Assembly (NCBI RefSeq): GCF_035989305.1
Contig: NZ_CP108514.1
Location: 6,180,501 to 6,244,500, forward strand
Source of the DNA: Streptomyces sp. NBC_01233
GTDB lineage: Bacteria > Actinomycetota > Actinomycetes > Streptomycetales > Streptomycetaceae
Direction of reading: 5' to 3'
Length of the DNA stretch: 64,000 nucleotides
A program made the position numbers and the translations under genes. Of this stretch, positions 57,563-64,000 are shown in pieces. The number at the start of each line of letters is the position of its first letter. The stretch's first letter is position 1. The notes under the pieces were generated by a model. The model made no database searches and was not told the origin of the DNA. It worked only from the letters and a program-made list of their open reading frames with translations.

Positions 57563-58228
57563 GTGTCCGAATCTGCCGAGCCCCGCCATGGCGGGGAAAT
57601 AGAGCCGGTCCGTCTGCCGGACGCTGACCTCGAATCGATCGAGGCGTCCGTCCGCAAGCTGCTCGACCAGTCGGCCGAGCAGGCCCGCATGATCGACACA
57701 CTGGCCTCCGCGCCGCCTGCGGACCCGATGGCCGCGAGCATGCCCTTCGCCGGGTTCCCCGGCATGCCGTCGTTCACCGCCCCCACCCCGCCGCCGGACC
57801 CCAAGCCGATCTTGGAGCTGGAAGGCGAGGAGTACGAGGACGAAATCGCTGCGCTGACCGACTGGGTGGACGACCACCTCATGGACGTCTACGGCGCCGA
57901 GATCACCACCGCGGCACCATGGTGCGAGCAGTGGCAGGAGCACCTCGACGTCGTCGCGTGGCTGCACGCGCTGTGGATGGCCTACCACCAGCACAAGGAC
58001 GCCGAGGCCGGCCCCAGTGGCATGTTCGTGTGGCACCGGGACTTCCTCACCCACTGCATGGCTTACGTCCGTGCCCCCGGCGGTCCCCTGAGCGCCTGCC
58101 AGACCGACCCGGACCGTGCCGAGCATCGCCTGCTGCGCGGGCCGGGCCCCTCCGCACGGTCCGCCGCCCGCGAGTCGGAGGCCCAGACGACCGGCGGCAC
58201 CCTGGCCCCGGACGGGGCCGCGTTGTGA
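57563..58228 (+). CDS. DUF4913 domain protein
   Basis: Protein of 221 residues. After an acidic, Pro-rich N-terminus with a short coiled segment (DADLESIEASVRKLLDQSAE) comes the DUF4913 domain: LTDWVDDHLMDVYGAEI, WCEQWQEHLDVVAWLHALWM, GMFVWHRDFLTHCMAYV (about 95-175). The family is common in Streptomyces mobile elements and its function is unknown. The GTG at 57563 has AAGGAGA upstream. Its stop overlaps the start of the RelE-like gene. Confidence 0.85.
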   Translation: MSESAEPRHGGEIEPVRLPDADLESIEASVRKLLDQSAEQARMIDTLASAPPADPMAASMPFAGFPGMPSFTAPTPPPDPKPILELEGEEYEDEIAALTDWVDDHLMDVYGAEITTAAPWCEQWQEHLDVVAWLHALWMAYHQHKDAEAGPSGMFVWHRDFLTHCMAYVRAPGGPLSACQTDPDRAEHRLLRGPGPSARSAARESEAQTTGGTLAPDGAAL

Positions 58229-58728
58229 CGCACCCACCGCAGCCTCCACCGGCGTTCGGCCTCTCCTTCCACCCCGAGGCCCTCAACGACCTGCTCGCCG
58301 CTCCGGGCGACATGCGCGACCTCGGGCTTGCCCTCATCCAGGACGTCGTGCGCGCCCAGGTGAGAGGGCCCGAACTCACCGCCGAGCTGACCGGCTACCG
58401 CAAGCTCTACCTCGGCTCCCGGGTGCAGTACCGCATCGTCTACGACTACCGCCCGGCCCCGCCCGGCTCCAGCCACCGCACCAACGTCCACATCGTCGCC
58501 GTACGCCCCCGCGCCAAGCACGACATCTACGACACCGTCCGGGCCCGCGTCGGCCGCCCTCTCCCCGCAGCCGGGCCCCGCGCGTACGCGGCTCGCTCCC
58601 TCTCGCCACAAGTCCGGCCGCGCCCTGCCTTCACGCCGGCGCCTCCAGCCGCAGCGTTCCCGGTCCCCGGACTCCCCGCACCCGCCCGCATCGCCACCAC
58701 GAATTCCCCGAAGGGTCCTTCGCGATGA
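58225..58728 (+). CDS. RelE/ParE-like toxin-fold protein
   Basis: Protein of 167 residues. The first 110 match the RelE/ParE fold: FHPEALNDLLAAPGDMRDLG, TGYRKLYLGSRVQYRIVYDY, NVHIVAVRPRAKHDIYDTV. The C-terminal 50 residues are Pro/Ala-rich and unusual for RelE. Active RelE cleaves ribosome-bound mRNA. No small antitoxin-like gene stands next to it; both neighbours overlap it (GTGA and ATGA). The DUF4913 or the following protein could be a partner, but that is a guess. Confidence 0.75.
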   Translation: MTHPPQPPPAFGLSFHPEALNDLLAAPGDMRDLGLALIQDVVRAQVRGPELTAELTGYRKLYLGSRVQYRIVYDYRPAPPGSSHRTNVHIVAVRPRAKHDIYDTVRARVGRPLPAAGPRAYAARSLSPQVRPRPAFTPAPPAAAFPVPGLPAPARIATTNSPKGPSR

Positions 58729-59363
58729 CCAACCTCACCGCCCAGTCCTCCTCCCTGCTCCAGGCCCTGATGACGGCCCTCCTCGAGCCCCGGCCGGCTC
58801 CGCACCCGCGCCACCAGGCCCTGCTGGATGCTCGCGAGCGTCAGCTGGAGGTGGAGGCGGAACTGAGCGCCTGGGCCAGCCGACCGCAGCCCACCACCGA
58901 AGCCGCCCAGGATAAGGAACTCGACGACCTGAGCAATCTGTTGGTCGAGCATGCGCAGGCGGGCCGACAGGTCTCGTACCTCCTTGGCGCCGACACCTGC
59001 TGCTCGCCGTGCACCGACCCCGAGCAGCCGCCGATCGTACTCAGTCGCCCCGGCGAGAACGCGGTCTCGGCCTTCGCCGCCCCGTGCATCCTGGCCGCCT
59101 GCCTGGACGCCTTCGCCTTCCACGGCAGCCCGGACGCACTGTCCTCCGCCGACCTCGTCGCGGAGCTGCGCACCCTGCCCGGCATCGCCGAAGGACGCTG
59201 GCCGTACGCCGAACTCACCCAGACCCGCCTGGCCACCCTGCTGCGCCCCTACGAAGTGGCCAGCCGCGACATCACCCACGGCGACGGCCGGCGCCGCAAG
59301 TCCTACCGCCGCTCGGCCCTTCTGGCCGCCATCCCGGCCGACTGCGACTGCCGCCCGTCGTGA
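58725..59363 (+). CDS. Hypothetical protein with C-terminal DUF3631-like domain
   Basis: Protein of 212 residues. The N-terminal half is helical (ALLDARERQLEVEAELSAWA). A Cys-containing segment DTCCSPCTDP follows. The C-terminal part, SADLVAELRTLPGIAEGRWP, TRLATLLRPYEVASRDI, GRRRKSYRRSALLAAI, resembles the DUF3631 winged-helix-like region found at the end of phage and plasmid primase-like proteins. It probably binds DNA. Overlaps both neighbours by four bases. Confidence 0.55.
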   Translation: MTNLTAQSSSLLQALMTALLEPRPAPHPRHQALLDARERQLEVEAELSAWASRPQPTTEAAQDKELDDLSNLLVEHAQAGRQVSYLLGADTCCSPCTDPEQPPIVLSRPGENAVSAFAAPCILAACLDAFAFHGSPDALSSADLVAELRTLPGIAEGRWPYAELTQTRLATLLRPYEVASRDITHGDGRRRKSYRRSALLAAIPADCDCRPS

Positions 59364-60034
59364 CCGCCCGTGAATCCCCGGCAACCGCCCTGGACGCCGC
59401 CATTGAGCAAGTCGTCGGCGACCTGACCGTCCTGCGTCACGACCATCTCCGCGGGCTGCTCCTGGCGGAGCGGGCCGCGCTCGCTGCCGTACACCGGGAA
59501 CTGGTGAATGCTGAGGGCGCGGTCGCCTACCACCGCAACGTGCTGATGCGCCTGTCCTCCGGCAGCTACCCCGTGGATACCCCGCTCCTGGACCGCCTGC
59601 GCCGGACTGTGCACGACTTGGCCCAGGCCACGGCCGCCCGCGACCGGCTGCAGGAGGGTGTCGCTGCCGCACTGGACGCGGTCAAAGCCGCGCCCCCCGC
59701 CTCCGCCCCCGCTGACGACGAGCTGACGGCGCACGACTTCGCCGCACTGCTCTCCCTCGCCGGCGGCGGCACGATGCGCGAACACCTCCTCACCCACCGG
59801 GTCTCCGTCCGCACAGTCCAGGGCCGTCTGATTGACCTTCCGGCGTTCCAGCGCCTGGAGGCTCACGGGCTGGTCACCCGGGACACCTCCCGGGCCCTGA
59901 CCGTCGGCCAGCCGGTCACCCTGACCGACACCGGCCGGACTGCGCTGCTCGGCACGCGCCGCCCGTCCGTCCCGCAGGCCGCCTTGGCCGCCCGCCCGGC
60001 AGGTGCGTGGCCGAATCCCGCCCGAGTGCGCTGA
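59360..60034 (+). CDS. Hypothetical protein with coiled coil and winged-helix-like end
   Basis: Protein of 224 residues. The N-terminal part is helical (LLAERAALAAVHRELVNAEG). The C-terminal part contains FAALLSLAGGGTMREHLLT, FQRLEAHGLVTRDTSRAL and VTLTDTGRTALLG, a winged-helix-like pattern also seen at the ends of the 25,703 and 27,272 products. The GTG overlaps the upstream stop. Possible DNA-binding accessory factor; no known family. Confidence 0.5.
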   Translation: MTARESPATALDAAIEQVVGDLTVLRHDHLRGLLLAERAALAAVHRELVNAEGAVAYHRNVLMRLSSGSYPVDTPLLDRLRRTVHDLAQATAARDRLQEGVAAALDAVKAAPPASAPADDELTAHDFAALLSLAGGGTMREHLLTHRVSVRTVQGRLIDLPAFQRLEAHGLVTRDTSRALTVGQPVTLTDTGRTALLGTRRPSVPQAALAARPAGAWPNPARVR

Positions 60035-60096
60035 CTTCGTGGCGCCGGCCTTGCCCACCCATGCAGTCCGCTCCTCCTGACGAAAGCCACCTCCCC

Positions 60097-60807
60097 GTGC
60101 CCTACCCCGACCTCCCTGAATTCGACCTGGACGAATTCGAGCCCGCCGACGCAAGTCATGAGAAGCACTACCACCGGCTTCTCATCCAGGACTTCAAGGT
60201 GCTGGGCGAGCACCACACCCCTACCGACACCTACTTCATCGTTCACGACGAGGGCGCAACCTGGGGAGTTCCTGGCACAGCCCAGCTCAGGGCCGTCCAC
60301 GTGTCCCGCGACCTGGACGCCGGCACCTACGAGGTCGACTCCAGTCCTCTCCCGCTCTACCCGATGGCCGAGTCGTATCTGATCGCCCGCGGCTGCCCTG
60401 CCGACGCCCTCGCAGCCTCGGGCGACGTCCACATGCCCGCCGACGACATCACCCGAGCCCTGGAGGCGCGCGTCCGCGGCGACGGTGACCACTTCGCCCT
60501 CCTGGCCGGCTATACGGACGACCTACGCGATACCCCGCAGACGGTGGTGATGCTGCGCTCCCTCGACCCCAAGGCGGTCCCGGAATTCCGGATCTTGCTG
60601 GAGAGGTTCGACCAGGACACCTACACCCACACCCTGCGGGAGGGTGGATTCGCAACGTACGAGGCGGCCACTGCCTGGTGGGGGGCCTGGGCGGACGGCG
60701 AGGCCCCGGCGCTGCCTTCGCCCGCCCTCGCTGCAAGCCCGGGACCCGCCCCCGCTGGCCCGGTCTCGCCCGCGCTGGCGACGGCCCGACGGCCGCAGGG
60801 CCGCTGA
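60097..60807 (+). CDS. Acidic hypothetical protein
   Basis: Protein of 236 residues, strongly acidic at the N-terminus (YPDLPEFDLDEFEPADASHE). It contains KHYHRLLIQDFKVLGEHHTP, VMLRSLDPKAVPEFRILLER and ATYEAATAWWGAWADGEAPA, then an Ala/Pro tail. I recognise no family. The GTG at 60097 is chosen; an ATG at 60061 is equally possible. It is the last gene before the next palindromic module, so probably the end of the 57.5-60.8 kb transcript. Confidence 0.5.
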   Translation: MPYPDLPEFDLDEFEPADASHEKHYHRLLIQDFKVLGEHHTPTDTYFIVHDEGATWGVPGTAQLRAVHVSRDLDAGTYEVDSSPLPLYPMAESYLIARGCPADALAASGDVHMPADDITRALEARVRGDGDHFALLAGYTDDLRDTPQTVVMLRSLDPKAVPEFRILLERFDQDTYTHTLREGGFATYEAATAWWGAWADGEAPALPSPALAASPGPAPAGPVSPALATARRPQGR

Positions 60808-60845
60808 ACACGACCTCCGCTCGGACCCGTTCCTGCTGATCGCGG

Positions 60846-60900
60846 CGCGCAATATAGCTGCCGATCCCCGGTTTCGGAAACCGGGGATTCTCCGGACCCT
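60846..60900 (+). promoter_or_regulatory. Palindromic regulatory module, copy 4
   Basis: GCGCGCAATATAGC, then the 25-base palindrome (60864-60888), then ATTCTCCGGACC. It lies 80 bases before the ATG at 60969. The palindrome is identical to copy 1 and differs from copies 2 and 3 only at its central base. Confidence 0.7.
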
Positions 60901-60968
60901 TTGCAACACCACCGGCCCACTGAGGGCGGTCACTTCCTGTTGTTCTGCCTGGTCTGGAGCCATCCGCT

Positions 60969-61274
60969 GTGTGCCACACACCCGCGTCCATCACCGCCAC
61001 CGTCCTGAGCGGCACCCCATCCCGTTCCGCCGCCACCGCGGTACTCAGCCCCGTCACGCCCCTTACGGCTCGGCGGGCCGAGCCGGTGCTCGCCGTCGCC
61101 GTCCATGCCCGTGCCGACGGTGACTCCACGGCCGTCGGAGTGCTGCGGCGCGGAGAGCCGTTCACGGCTTCGGTCACCGACGGCGCCTGGCTGCACGTCA
61201 CCACCGCCTCGGGCATCACCGGCTGGGTTGACGACGGTGACCTCCGTCGCGACGGCAGCCGTCGCCCGAACTGA
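60969..61274 (+). CDS. Bacterial SH3-like domain protein
   Basis: Protein of 101 residues. VLAVAVHARADGDSTAVGVL, RRGEPFTASVTDGAWLHVTT and SGITGWVDDGDLRRDG match a single SH3b domain. SH3b domains usually bind cell-wall peptide. No signal peptide is apparent in the Thr/Ser-rich N-terminus, so the location is uncertain. It heads the transcript after palindromic module 4. Confidence 0.65.
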   Translation: MCHTPASITATVLSGTPSRSAATAVLSPVTPLTARRAEPVLAVAVHARADGDSTAVGVLRRGEPFTASVTDGAWLHVTTASGITGWVDDGDLRRDGSRRPN

Positions 61275-61312
61275 CCCACCCGTACGTTCCCCTCTTCCAG
61301 GAGCCACCTTTC

Positions 61313-61756
61313 GTGTCCGACATCCCCGACGTCTTCGACGGCGACGTGCTCGGCTTGTTCGCCGAGCGGATCGAGGCCCAGTTCAGCCTGGGTCTGCCCG
61401 AACTGGCCCAGGCCGTCCAGGCCGCTCCGCATGCCTACCCCAGTGCCACCCAGGTGGTCCGCTGGTATGCGCTGCTCACCGAGGCGCAGCAGGGAGTGGA
61501 GACGGCCGAGGACGCTCTGGTCTCCGCGCTGGAGACGGCGCCGGGGGACGTGCTGGACGACCCGGTGATGGAGTTGGCCCACCGTGTGAATTTCGCGGTT
61601 GCCGCCCGTGACGGTCGGGCGCAGGTCCTCCGGTTTCTCTTGGAGTCCCCCGTCGAGCAGGCCCGCATCCAGCGGCGCTTCGGACCCCGGGTGACAACGA
61701 CCTTGCCCACTGCCGTCCCGGCACAGCCCGCGCGGATCAGGGGCGGAGCCCTATGA
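61313..61756 (+). CDS. Small helical protein, paralogue trio member 1
   Basis: Protein of 147 residues. LAQAVQAAPHAYPSATQVV and LLTEAQQGVETAEDALVSAL are followed by VMELAHRVNFAVAARDGRAQ and VLRFLLESP. The last block resembles RRLAHAVTVRDSHAQVLGDV in the 62,197 product, so the genes at 61,313, 61,753 and 62,197 look like tandem relatives. The GTG at 61313 is preceded by AGGAG at a long spacing. Unknown role. Confidence 0.55.
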   Translation: MSDIPDVFDGDVLGLFAERIEAQFSLGLPELAQAVQAAPHAYPSATQVVRWYALLTEAQQGVETAEDALVSALETAPGDVLDDPVMELAHRVNFAVAARDGRAQVLRFLLESPVEQARIQRRFGPRVTTTLPTAVPAQPARIRGGAL

Positions 61757-62196
61757 GCGACGCTCGCAAGCCCAGTACCCAAGACGCCCGCCTGGAGCAG
61801 GTGTTCGGCGGACCCTTGGACCAGCTGCACCAGCGCGCGGTCCGCCCCGGCAGCTCGCCCGCCCTGGTCCGGGCCCTGGAACTGCGCGCCTTCCTCGCCT
61901 TGGCCGAGGCCCAGGTCGTACGCGTCCGCGACCGTGTCCACGCAGCCATGGCCCCCGACGCCGAGCTGGACTCGCTGTCCTCGGACACGCTCCGGTTCGA
62001 CGCCGAGTGGCTGGAGGCCGCACTGGCCGGCCGCACCGGCTACCGCATCGCGCTGGAGAAGCTACTCTCCGCGATGCCGCCGCCAGCCGCCCGTCCGCCG
62101 GCCGCCCCCCTCCAGGTCCGGTCCGCCGTCGTGGGCAGCGGCCTACGGCCCGCGCCCACCGGCGTCGAGGACGTGGCGGCGGCCCGGGGACGCTGA
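61753..62196 (+). CDS. Small helical protein, paralogue trio member 2
   Basis: Protein of 147 residues: RLEQVFGGPLDQLHQRAVRP, LELRAFLALAEAQVVRVRDR, AEWLEAALAGRTGYRIALEK. Length and helical layout match its neighbours. The ATG overlaps the previous stop (ATGA). Unknown role. Confidence 0.55.
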   Translation: MSDARKPSTQDARLEQVFGGPLDQLHQRAVRPGSSPALVRALELRAFLALAEAQVVRVRDRVHAAMAPDAELDSLSSDTLRFDAEWLEAALAGRTGYRIALEKLLSAMPPPAARPPAAPLQVRSAVVGSGLRPAPTGVEDVAAARGR

Positions 62197-62619
62197 GTGC
62201 CCGATCCGTACGCTGCCTCCCGGGCGGCGGGCGAGCAGATCGAAGCGCTCTACGGCCGCCCGGTCACCGGCCTCGCCGCGGACGCCGTGCCCGGCAGCAT
62301 GCGCTACGCCCTGCTCAACAGCTTCGACGCCCTGCAGTACGCCGACCGCGCCGTCGCCTTCCACACCGAGCAGCTCCACCGGCTGACTCACCCCGACCGC
62401 ACGATCGAATCCGTGGATGTCGGCCACATCTCCGACGCCACCCGCCGCCTGGCACACGCAGTCACCGTCCGCGACTCCCACGCCCAGGTTCTCGGCGACG
62501 TTCTGAACAGCCTGGCTCGTGTCCCCGACACCGAGTCCCCGGCGCCCGCATCCCAGGCCACGGCCGTCACACCGGCCATGCCGCCGGTCGCGTCTGACGG
62601 GCCCGCCCGCTCGCGCTGA
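62197..62619 (+). CDS. Small helical protein, paralogue trio member 3
   Basis: Protein of 140 residues: AGEQIEALYGRPVTGLAADA, YALLNSFDALQYADRAVAFH, RRLAHAVTVRDSHAQVLGDV. The GTG directly abuts the previous stop codon. The HAVTVRDSHAQVL block is shared with the 61,313 product. Unknown role. Confidence 0.55.
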   Translation: MPDPYAASRAAGEQIEALYGRPVTGLAADAVPGSMRYALLNSFDALQYADRAVAFHTEQLHRLTHPDRTIESVDVGHISDATRRLAHAVTVRDSHAQVLGDVLNSLARVPDTESPAPASQATAVTPAMPPVASDGPARSR

Positions 62620-62671
62620 CCCCCTCCTTCTCCTTCTTCTCGTCCACCCCGCGCCGTCTGGAGTTACCGCC

Positions 62672-63529
62672 TTGGCTGCTGCCCGCCTGCCTTCCAACGA
62701 CCTGCCCCGCGTTGCCGAAGCGCTGGAGATGATCACGCCGCGCTGGAGCGTGTGGGTGCTGATGACGCTGGCCTCCCAGCCCGGCCCGCTGCGCTACACC
62801 AAGCTCAAGGAGCACCTGCCGTGGCTCGGCGACGGCCAGCTCCACCCGCGGCTGCGGGCGCTCTCGGATGCTGGGCTCGTCGAGCGCACCGCCCAGACCC
62901 GACTGCACGTCACCTACGGCCTGACCGCCCGCGGACGGGAGCTGATGCCGTCGCTGACCGCCCTGGCGGGCTGGGGCGACGGACACCTGGAGAAGAACCT
63001 CGTCCTCAACCCCGTCACCGGGAAGACGGAGCCGGAGCGGATACCGGCTGCGCAGAACGCCGAGGACACCCTCGCCGTGATCAGTCACCGCCACGCCACC
63101 GTGCTGCTGTGGACCCTCAAGGCCCGCGGGACCTCGACCATGGCAGCACTCTCGGCCGAGGCGATGCCCGACCACAGCCCCAGCGCGATCTACCCGCCGA
63201 TCCGTCGGCTCATCGACGACGGCCTGGTCGCCGTCACCCGCGATGACGCCGCCTCGCTGCAGCTGACCGCCCCGGGCCAGGCCCTCGCCCCTATCTACCT
63301 GGCTCTTTCGACTTGGGCCACCGCACGCCCGCTTCCCGAGGCCCAGGCACACCCCGTCTGGGGCGCACCCCGTATCCCGGCCGCCACCCGCTCCGGGCAG
63401 TGGGCCGCCCACCAGGCCCGCAAGACCAGCCCGGCCGTGGCTGTAGCCCAGCCGCCGGCCCCCGCCCCGGCCACCGGGTGGCGGCCCACGGATCTGTTCT
63501 CCGCACCGACCAGCGGACCGAGCCGGTGA
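62672..63529 (+). CDS. Transcriptional regulator with two HxlR-type winged helices
   Basis: Protein of 285 residues. The first HxlR domain (about 12-105) has ITPRWSVWVLMTLASQPGPL, YTKLKEHLPWLGDGQLHPRL, LSDAGLVERTAQTRLHVTYG and LTARGRELMPSLTALAGWG. The second (about 125-215) has VISHRHATVLLWTLKARGTS, AIYPPIRRLIDDGLVAVTRD and LTAPGQALAPIYLALSTWA. HxlR proteins normally have one domain and dimerise; this one could bind an inverted repeat as a single chain. The TTG at 62672 has GGAG nine bases upstream. It is a candidate regulator for the palindromic modules, by position and fold only. Confidence 0.75.
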   Translation: MAAARLPSNDLPRVAEALEMITPRWSVWVLMTLASQPGPLRYTKLKEHLPWLGDGQLHPRLRALSDAGLVERTAQTRLHVTYGLTARGRELMPSLTALAGWGDGHLEKNLVLNPVTGKTEPERIPAAQNAEDTLAVISHRHATVLLWTLKARGTSTMAALSAEAMPDHSPSAIYPPIRRLIDDGLVAVTRDDAASLQLTAPGQALAPIYLALSTWATARPLPEAQAHPVWGAPRIPAATRSGQWAAHQARKTSPAVAVAQPPAPAPATGWRPTDLFSAPTSGPSR

Positions 63530-63623
63530 ACCCCAACCGACCACTGCCAGGTTCCGGCCGCCCGACGCCGGTATCCCCTCGCTCACGGCGCCCTGGCGCT
63601 GAGCCCTGACGGAAAGCCCCCCG

Positions 63624-64000
63624 TTGACCGCTCGCTTGACCGCCACCGCCCCGGCTGCCACGTACGGATCCGTCCTTGGCAGCCGGTACGTGTCCCGCCT
63701 GCTGGGCGGCACCCTGATCGGGCGCCTGCCCAACGGCATGGTCCCCGTCTCCCTGGTCTTGTGGATCACTGCGGGCGGCGGGACGCTGGCGTTCGGCGGA
63801 CTCCTCGCCGCGCTCTACGGCCTGGCCTCGGGCCTCTCCCAGCCGGTCAAGGGCCGGCTGATGGACAGGTACGGGCAGACCCGGATCTCCATCCCGGCCG
63901 CCGTGCTCAACTCCTCCTGCTTGCTGGCGCTCCCGTGGGTCGGTGCCGACGGACAACAGGTGGTGGTGACCGCAGTCGTGGGGTTCGCCGGGCTGATCAC
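63624..64000 (+). CDS. MFS transporter, N-terminal part (runs off window)
   Basis: The open frame from a TTG at 63624 (GGAAAG upstream) to the window edge encodes at least 125 residues. It reads YGSVLGSRYVSRLLGGTLIG, RLPNGMVPVSLVLWITAGGG, then FGGLLAALYGLASGLSQPVK and GRLMDRYGQTRISIPAAVLN. The loop G-R-L-M-D-R-Y-G-Q-T matches the conserved motif between helices 2 and 3 of major facilitator proteins. Four helices are visible. Substrate unknown. Confidence 0.8.
   Translation, partial: MTARLTATAPAATYGSVLGSRYVSRLLGGTLIGRLPNGMVPVSLVLWITAGGGTLAFGGLLAALYGLASGLSQPVKGRLMDRYGQTRISIPAAVLNSSCLLALPWVGADGQQVVVTAVVGFAGLI

Overview
The window is high-GC actinobacterial DNA, most likely Streptomyces or a close relative. 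Genus-typical families support this: a DUF397 and Scr1-type regulator pair, an anti-sigma-like HATPase, Uma2, several DUF317 proteins, SCO6880, DUF6112 and DUF4913. It falls into two parts that meet at about 18.5 kb.

Left part (1-18.4 kb) is chromosome-like with accessory genes. It holds a frameshifted IS4-family transposase, a DUF234-type ATPase flanked by two PIN-toxin remnants, a helicase-associated-domain protein and a large unknown protein (both apparently leaderless), the DUF397/Scr1 pair, the HATPase and an Uma2 protein. A type I restriction-modification operon hsdR-hsdS-hsdM follows, with a HEPN RNase-like gene downstream. At 18,485-18,531 lies the 3' part of a tRNA-Arg(CCG), from anticodon arm to acceptor, with no 5' half. 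This is the expected scar of tRNA-directed integration, and its orientation puts the element to the right.

Right part (about 18.5 kb to beyond 64 kb) looks like a large integrative conjugative element or integrated plasmid. A minus-strand gene train runs from 55.8 kb down to 21 kb, with many genes coupled by ATGA or GTGA overlaps. It encodes a conjugation machine: NlpC/P60 hydrolase, DUF6112 pilin-like protein, a single-pass membrane protein, a TrbL/VirB6-like protein, SCO6880, a VirB4-like ATPase and a VirD4-like coupling protein. Many element-specific proteins are interleaved: four DUF317 proteins, an 'LPG-WT' paralogue family, a relaxase-like protein that has lost its HxH motif, a MoxR ATPase with a metallopeptidase-VWA partner, an ATP-grasp enzyme and a GT2 glycosyltransferase. 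The end of the train has a cytosine MTase, a PP-loop enzyme and a double DnaB-N protein. An IS110-family element interrupts it at 34-35.5 kb. From 56.7 kb a plus-strand set runs the other way: DNA MTase, DUF4913, RelE-like protein, winged-helix proteins, SH3 protein, three small paralogues, a double HxlR regulator and a partial MFS transporter. No integrase, replication initiator or intact relaxase is in the window.

The most unusual features are these. The about 800-base leader of the conjugation operon carries five tiny ORFs (MFRP, MFRP, MFRP, MYRPC, VFRP), each with a strong Shine-Dalgarno site, plus hairpins that share a loop. A perfect 25-base palindrome with an AT-rich box recurs four times and fronts three transcription units of the element. 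Several genes seem to start at ATC, ACG or CTG behind good ribosome-binding sites. All function calls come from reading the sequence; no database search was run.
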